The notes under the pieces were generated by a model, which saw only the letters and a program-made list of their open reading frames with translations, did no database searches and was not told the DNA's origin. A DNA stretch of 64,000 nucleotides from Diphasiastrum complanatum (taxonomy: Eukaryota; Streptophyta; Lycopodiopsida; Lycopodiales; Lycopodiaceae): NCBI GenBank assembly GCA_029204225.1, contig CM055092.1:88073666-88137665 (forward strand), written 5' to 3'. The position numbers and the translations under genes are program-made. This document shows positions 55,376-64,000 of the stretch, in pieces. Numbering within the stretch: the first letter of the stretch is position 1; the number at the start of each line of letters is the position of its first letter.

Positions 55376-56075
55376 TGTGAAAGTACTGTACTTTAAGACC
55401 ATAAATGGATCTACAAAAGATCCACAAGAGTGATAGGATGCTTGCTTAACAATCTATCAAAAAACTAGTCATCAAAAAGTTGATCTAGATTGGCAACTTC
55501 ACAAACAACAAGCATTAATAATCAAAAGCATTGATCAGCATTGAAATCCGATCTCACACGTGTGTACTATAGGCTGTAGTATGGCCTTCTAGCCGAGAAA
55601 CAAGTAGAAATTAATTTGATTGCATTTGGATCACAAAAACTCAATGTACATAGTGGAGTAGCTTGAGATGGCCAATGAGCTCCAAAAGTATTCTATCTTC
55701 TCACTATGGGAGCTTGGAATACATAGCAAACTCGACTTCCTTTGTGAAGGTAGGTGGATTATCAGCATGTAATAAGGAATTAACTCATCCTTTTTGCCCT
55801 AAAATGAAACCCTAGTCTATTTCCTAGAGTCATGCTTGGTAGATAGCTAGTTGGTCAATTTTCACCTTAAATCTAAGATTTAGGTCCTGTAAACTAGGAA
55901 TCACTACCAAAATGACATGACCAACCCTATTGAATTGACCTAAACTACATTAGGAGTGGATCACCATGTGGCATCTTGGCCTCACATGTGTGGAGTCCAC
56001 TTTTGTACAAAATTTACATTATACTACATGGTTTTTGATCAAGCTAGATTTGCCAATTTTTGGCAATTCTTCACA
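55376..56075 (-). repeat. Family-A LTR copy 3 (700 bp)
   Basis: It has the same ends as copies 1 and 2, but is more diverged, especially in the right half. It carries CACACGTGTG at 55,555-55,564; the ACGTGGC site is changed to ATGTGGC. Neither a primer-binding site nor a polypurine tract adjoins it. Confidence 0.9.
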
Positions 56076-58040
<1,965 letters not shown>

Positions 58041-58045
58041 AAAAT

Positions 58046-58095
58046 CTCGTGACGTCACTTTTTTGGACTCCTCGTGACGTCACTTTTTTGGACTC
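58046..58095. repeat. Perfect 25-bp tandem duplication with TGACGTCA palindromes
   Basis: The unit CTCGTGACGTCACTTTTT (plus TGGACTC) occurs at 58,046-58,070 and 58,071-58,095 with no mismatch. Each holds TGACGTCA (58,050-58,057 and 58,075-58,082), the bZIP/TGA-factor core. Confidence 0.95.
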
Positions 58096-58099
58096 CTAT

Positions 58100-59200
58100 G
58101 TCATATTTTGATCATTGTAAAACATATCTTTGCTCACTACTCGAGCACACCTCCATACTTTCTAAACAAGTTTAAGCTACATTTATATTTATTAGTAGCT
58201 AAACCAAAACTTGTAAACTATTTTATAGTGTATAAGTATCTGTAATAAGTAGACAAATGAGAGGATATGCAAGTCCATACAAAGAGGGTGAGGAAGAGAT
58301 GTTGATTGAGTGCATATCAGTAGATCATGCATATCACACCTTTATTCAGAATTTAGTAAGTTGTCGTATAGTTGATTCCTCTATCAACATTGAGTTAGAG
58401 CTCATTTGACTCATATTTAATCTATTATATACAACAAGTAGTAGCAATGCAATTTAGATTATTTATTGCTTCTGTCTATTTCATATTGTTAGAATTAGAT
58501 GCATACTTGGATACTTCATGTACTAATGCCTACCTCTTCTATTGTAATATCACATTTCTTCCATGATAACTAGAATTTTGAGTAAAAGATCGCAACAAAA
58601 GTCACAAACGTGTATTTATTTAAAAATCATGAATAGATATCTCAAATACCTAATACAAAGTTGAATCTGCATTTCAAGAATAATAACGGTCTATCACAAA
58701 TTTGTTCAAGTCACCTATGCACTTATAAGCAATCAATAGAAGAATATGATCATTAATTAGTTAGAATAGATTTCAAGCATTCCATTCTCTTGAAAAGCCT
58801 TGTATTTTGCCATAGTAGAGCCACTCCCCAACAACATCATGAAGGATGAGCACAATGGGAATGAAATCACTCACATGAGGCAATTCATGCAATGGTTCAT
58901 TGTATGGCCTTTGTCATGATTCATTATAAATAACAAATTTAAGATGTCGCGAGGGAGGGAAGATAGAGGTCGGTGAATATGACCCTAAAATGGCCAAAAT
59001 GGAGTTTTATGACAACTTGGAGAAATATCAACAACAACGAAGTGCTACAAGGATTTGACTTGAGCCAAAGAGAGCTTCTCAGCTTGGCATAGGTGGCACA
59101 TGAAAGTTTTAGGCTTATCTTGTAAGTTCTTTTATTCTTCAATATTGTTTATGCATTTTTTTTCTTTATTGTCCTTATGTTCTCATTTTAGTTTATTACT
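58100..59200. other. Intergenic stretch, no gene seen
   Basis: No recognisable coding sequence or repeat ends. Confidence 0.4.
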
Positions 59201-59204
59201 TATA

Positions 59205-59640
59205 AAGTGTTGGCAATGGGATATTGCGATAGTAATTGCGGTCTTTACAAGTTGGATGCAGGCCAAACCCGGGGAGTATGGTTTAGCCTCATCAGTTACA
59301 TCTCAATTAGAATTGTGGCATCGCAGGATGTGCCATCTAAACTATGGGAGCTTGGCCAACCTAAAGATGGTAAATGGTTTGCCTACAATTCAAAATGAGC
59401 AACATTCCATTTGTGAAGGTTGTGTGAGATGGGAAAGCTCCATAGAGAGAAGTTCTAGAAGGGGCATCCACTAGAGCCAAAAAAAAGGCAATTGAACTCA
59501 TACATAGTGACCTATGCAGCCAATGAAGACCGTGTCATTAGGGGGAGCCTACTATTTTATGATATTTATTGGTGATTACTCTAGGAGGACGTGGATCCAT
59601 TTCTTGAAGAAGAAATCGAACACGTTGACTAATTGGAATC
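59205..59640 (+). pseudogene. Copia integrase N-terminal fragment
   Basis: The plus strand reads LWHRRMCHLNYGSLANLKMV then ICEGCVRWESS, the HHCC zinc finger of Copia integrase (HX4H and CX2C). It continues with KAIELIHSDLCS, where the first catalytic Asp lies, and after a frameshift GGAYYFMIFIGDYSRRTWIH. Gag, the rest of integrase, RT and LTRs are missing. A stop follows at 59,474. The sequence differs from the 11-kb element and is nearer the lineage with CEGC. Confidence 0.85.
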
Positions 59641-60090
59641 TTGAATATGTATATGCATAGATCAATGGTGCATCATGAACCTACTTAGGGGGACTACACT
59701 ATGTGTATTACAATAAGACACAAGTCCTCTTCAATTTGCTTGAACAATAAGGAGAGCGACTCAATTGGCTAGTATATAATATCTAAGCTTTCAAATTCAC
59801 ATTCATTTTTTAGTACATGCACTTGAGAGCGACTACTTTTTGTTGCATGCGAGCTGGACATAGATTCATAGATCAAGGCATTACCCTTAGTGGTGACTTC
59901 ACTGGTCCAATTACGACCATGAATAGTGTTAAAAACATTTATTTGTATCTAACTTACACTTTAAGAACTATTTCATTGTCATACTTTTAATAACATATAT
60001 GTATGGGACATTTGTCCTATTTTGGAAATCAATTTCATTTGAAAATTTTATATTGATATTGTTGATCATTTAAGACCTTCATATGATTAC

Positions 60091-60212
60091 GATAGTGTTA
60101 TGTTATGTTGTTATATGTTTTAATAATTTGGAATTTTTGTTGATCATGATAACATTATTATGCTATGTTATTATATGTATTGATGATTTGAAATTTTTGT
60201 TGATCATGATAA
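60091..60212. repeat. AT-rich 60-bp tandem duplication
   Basis: TTTTTGTTGATCATGATAA occurs at about 60,134 and 60,194, with similar sequence before each; period 60. A weaker third copy may follow. Confidence 0.75.
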
Positions 60213-60893
60213 TGAGGATTTTATGTTATGATGTATTGATGATTGTGGTATTTCCAATGTTGTTGCATTTGTTATGATTGTGATCAATTTTTGTTATGAT
60301 GAAAGTACCTACAAAAGGCACATCTTAGACATTTACCAAAAGCGTAAGTGGACTTGGGCCCACAATAAACCACACAAGGTATCTCTAGACTTCTATTATG
60401 GAATAGAAGAGGACATCCTTTGACGGTATTTTGAAGCATGGACTACCAAACCATATTAACTTCCTTTGACCTAACAAGGGGAGACAAGCTTGGGGGACAT
60501 GGAAATATTTGGGCAAAAGGTGTATTTATTGTGCATCTCTTACCACATATTGTCCAACATTGCCACTTTTAGTCTCTTCCATACCACCTCACACCTATCT
60601 CTAACATTGCCATATCATCCGTACACCTACCCTACTAGCACAATTTATGAAATGGGGGAAGAAAAGGGGCGGGGGGGGAGGCATGTGAATGAGGTTTTGT
60701 CAAAGTGAGGAATAAATTTTGTGAGGGTGTGAGAGATTGCCAACGTAGTATCATAATGCCAGATTTCCATGAGGGTGAGGGTTTTTTTTTTGGCATTTTG
60801 AGAGGTCGTTGTAATGCCAAATAATCAATACAATAAGTGTTTAGCATGCTATAATTGGTTTTGTTTGTATGTTCTTAGTCATGGAGAGAGTTT

Positions 60894-61495
60894 TCACCAA
60901 AATTTGGCCATACCCCCATCATTTTTGTTGTGTGCTTGTTGCCCACGGCTTGAAGTTGCTTCCCAAAGATCTTTAGGCAAAGATGCTTCAATCCTCAAGG
61001 CTTTTGGAACATTCACACAAGGATCTATTCTTCCTCTCGGCCACCCCATTTTGAGAAGGGGAATAGGCACATGAGAACTCCCTTTTGATGCCCTATTGCT
61101 CACAATAGTCATGGAATTTGTTGGAGATGTACTCTCCACCTCCATCACTCCTCAAAGCTTTGATCTTCAATGAGAATTGCTTCTCAACATATGATTTGAA
61201 TAAGAGGAAATAATCATACACCATGGATTTTGAAGAAAGAAGATATAACCGTCATGTCTATCTTGTGTGATCATCAATAAAAGTCACTAAACAAGAGGCT
61301 CCTCCCTTGCTTGTGCTCGATGAGAAATGTACATCCGAGTGGATCAACTCCAAAGAACATGTACTTTTGATGGAAGATCTTGTATATGGTCTTGTGTGAT
61401 TTCTCAATAGCACAAGCCTCACATGGCTTGATCTCCTTGGAAAGTGCCTTTGGCAAGCCAATAGCCTTGGCTGCTTCTTTTATCATAGACAACAT
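60894..61495 (-). pseudogene. Copia integrase core fragment
   Basis: Read on the minus strand from 61,495: CEACAIEKSHKTIYK (zinc-finger end), SLELIHSDVHFSSSTSKGG (first catalytic Asp), CLVTFIDDHTR, then LRSDGGGEYISNKFHDYCEQ (second Asp) and SPSQNGVAERKNRSLCE (catalytic Glu). Last comes ASLPKDLWEATS. The three catalytic residues survive but lie in different frames separated by at least three shifts or stops. Sequence resembles the integrase of the intact 11-kb element. No LTRs adjoin. Confidence 0.88.
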
Positions 61496-64000
61496 AGATT
61501 TGTAGTTGGGATGTCAATATAAATTTCAAAATATCAATATTTGTATTCATGTTATTGGAGTCTTTGGCAAAAACTTTATTCTAAGGTAATGCTGATGTGG
61601 ACAAATCTAATTTTACATATTGTAAATGAAATATGAATGGTGAATAATAGGAAGTATGCCTAGGACTAACATTGTGCAAATACAAGTCTAGCTCAAGAGC
61701 AAAATAATTTAGTAGCCAAGTAGCACAAACCATGACTCATTAAAATGGCCATTTTGTAACTTAGACCTAAAAAGTTGTAAACCTACATAGTCACAACAAC
61801 AAAGTATAGCTTTGGTTTTTGCTTCTGTCAAAATAATTTATTGTGTTTTTTCTAGATAAACCTTGACAAAGTTACTTTCTAACAGACTATTTGGAAACCA
61901 AGAAACACGCTTACGCTATTATGCCTAGTGCTTCTCAATTATAAAACGCAACCTTTGGTGAGTTACCGTTTCCAACTCTACAACAAAGACAATGGTGGGA
62001 ATGCGATAGGGAAACGACAAAAGCTTGAAATCTCTAGCAAAAAAACATTGCACTATGTTTGGCCAGATTGCAAATACAATGTTGAGAAGAGTTCAAGTTG
62101 GGTGGTGCCAAATCAATTTAATCATAAAGTCCTCTTTGCTAAGTCATTTTCTAGAAAAACTCAAGGGAACATACAATTGCCAAGGCTATTAGAATCTTGT
62201 AGACAACTCAACCAAAAAAAAATTCCGTCTATAGTCATCAATAGAATGTATGAAATCAATAGCTTTTGCATACTTCCTTGGAGTATCCAACCAGCTCCAC
62301 AATCAGATTTCTTATCTTCTTTCATCGCCTTCATAACCATACTTTAAGTTCTATTTAGATCTCTCCCAATTGATGTAAAAAGAACTATGAATTTCCGCGT
62401 TTTCAAAGAAGAACAAATCTTTCCAAAGTTCTTATTGTGTCTTCCTCCAAGAGATCCACCTCCCCCCACATGCCTCATCCTGCCACAAGCATCTTTGTAG
62501 AAACCCTGAAACCCTACACTATTGCTCTCTCCACAACCTCAAGAATGTTCAAGAAAAGTGCACCAAACATTTATGTAATGTGGCAATATTACAAAAAATC
62601 AGTTTTTTAATCAGTCTCCCGGAACATTGCATTTCGGAAATTCCGGAACGACATTCCAATGCAACACAGTGTGACTCTTCCAATCCAAGATTAACCAATG
62701 AGTGGCTTTTAAGGAAAGAATCGATCACACGACATGTTCATCATTAAATGTTCCAAGAACGAAACCTAGATTTAGCACATCTAATCATAGGCAAATTATA
62801 TCTTTATTGAAAAACAGAACAAATAAAGAATACAACTTAATCCAATTTCACAAGAAGACATATCTAATCAAGAAAAAAAGGGAACTAGTGACTTTCACTT
62901 TATAGAAGAGGATGAGAAGCAAAATGAAGGTATTAATCTTTTCCTTAATAAGAAGGTTCAGCTTAGAGAGCAATTCCATGTTGGTTAGCTACCAAGGCCC
63001 TACTAACAAGATTCACTTTGATTGTCTTGTAGAGTCATAAGACTACCAAATATCTTCATATCTTTTACTTATTTTGCAATTGTAGCTAATTTTTTTTGGT
63101 GTCATGCTTATTGATGTATTACAAAGGCAGAACAAATCTGAAAACTATTAAAGAGTGACTAAATACCAAAGGACATCCCTTTCATCGTAGAAGAGCTACT
63201 AGTGTCTCATTGGAACTTCTTGAGCAAAATGTTGGGAGCATGAAATGCATTTACTATTCCAAGAAAGAAATTGCAGAATAAAAAGATAATTTTGTAAACA
63301 AGGTGGAAGTTTCCCATAAGCTTTGGCGTATGCAGTTTTTAAAACTAAAACAGCTTGCGGAAGTATCCTTAGAGATCTATCCAATCAAAGCTTAGAAGGT
63401 AGATATAGTGTGGTTGTATATTTAATTGAAGCAAATGCTACTGACAAAATACTTCATTGCTTATGTTTCAGCACCTTTGAATTTTAGCTCAACTTGTTAC
63501 CAAGGTTATAAAATATTTCTCCATATTCAGCGTGAAGCTTTTATTGAAGCTGACATAATACATATCATACAAAAGAACGAGGAAGTATACTATTTTTAAC
63601 AAAAAGATCAGAGCAAGTAAAGTATCAGCCTTATTTACTAGAAACAATCAAATGCCATGTCACACATAAATAAACTTCTTAACTTCAACTCCACCTCATC
63701 GAGTGGTCTTCTATTCTTATCCCTAACAATTTGCTGCTACTCTGACTTTAACAGGTTGATTCAACTGATGTCAGGTTTTTGCCTGACAGACTTTTGGAAA
63801 AACCGTTTCACCTGCTGCTGCTGATCTACCGAGACTTCCAAGTAGAATGTATTGAAGCTTTACTTTTTAGGCCAGAAAGGAAAGAACAGTAGGACAGCCC
63901 TATATTCCAGCGTCTATTATTTATTCAGCCACGAGCAACAGAATTGCTCAAGGCCATGAAAGGCACCTGAAGAAGCTGTTCGGCCTATCTCATTCTGCAG
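61496..64000. other. Intergenic stretch to the window edge, no gene seen
   Basis: No convincing gene, LTR or RNA feature. The frame at 61,928-62,347 (139 codons) has no recognisable motif and no supporting context. Confidence 0.4.

Noticed and set aside
61928-62347. 139-codon frame near the right edge
   Set aside because: No recognisable domain, no promoter or partner exon; composition is like the surrounding non-coding DNA.

Overview
This window looks like nuclear DNA of a large-genome land plant. A gymnosperm is my best guess, but that is inference: nothing here fixes the species. In 64 kb I find one ordinary cellular gene with introns. Most of the rest is LTR retrotransposons in every state from intact to unrecognisable, plus DNA-transposon remnants, microsatellites and GC-rich foldback patches. 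Primer-binding sites match the plant initiator-Met tRNA type (TGGTATCAGAGC). The gene is a secreted GH17 endo-1,3-beta-glucanase with a proline-rich linker and a CBM43/X8 domain. No rRNA, tRNA, CRISPR or prokaryotic operon features were seen.

Layout. 1-2,671: Ty3/Gypsy relic on the minus strand, running off the left edge, followed by a 26-bp tandem array (2,806-3,180). 3,692-4,600: pieces of a dispersed repeat that reappears at 46.6-47.3 kb. 5,880-8,441: decayed Ty1/Copia pol and its LTR. 9,191-15,631: complete Copia element with two 655-bp LTRs differing at two positions, a perfect 5-bp target duplication and one uninterrupted 1,317-codon gag-pol frame. 17,033-18,916: broken MULE-like transposase gene with a SWIM zinc finger. 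About 18,960-27,797: Ty3/Gypsy element on the minus strand. It has lost RT and RNase H by an in-frame deletion and carries a large broken extra ORF between integrase and the 3' LTR. 28.4-29.1 kb: 340-bp tandem duplication. 30.2-32.9 kb: hAT fragment, Copia integrase fragment with internal duplication, and a solo LTR with target duplication.

35.0-35.8 kb: GC-rich patch and tandem repeats. 37,562-39,640: the GH17-CBM43 gene in three exons. The third exon is only 32 bases but supplies the last X8 cysteine. 40.8-46.2 kb: short repeats and two GC-rich inverted-repeat structures. 46.8-49.2 kb: Copia relic in which the primer-binding site is fused directly to RT. 49.2-56.1 kb: nested Copia pile-up, in which a forward element (family B) has both LTRs interrupted at about the same point by LTRs of a reverse-strand family (A). 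57.0 kb: perfect (TC)95 tract. 59.2-61.5 kb: two more Copia integrase fragments. The remaining stretches show no recognisable gene.

Functionally, only two units look capable of making full-length protein: the intact Copia gag-pol and the GH17 gene. A cross-cutting signal is the 10-bp palindrome CACACGTGTG (G-box core), seen eight times and always inside an LTR or LTR-like segment, across several LTR families.
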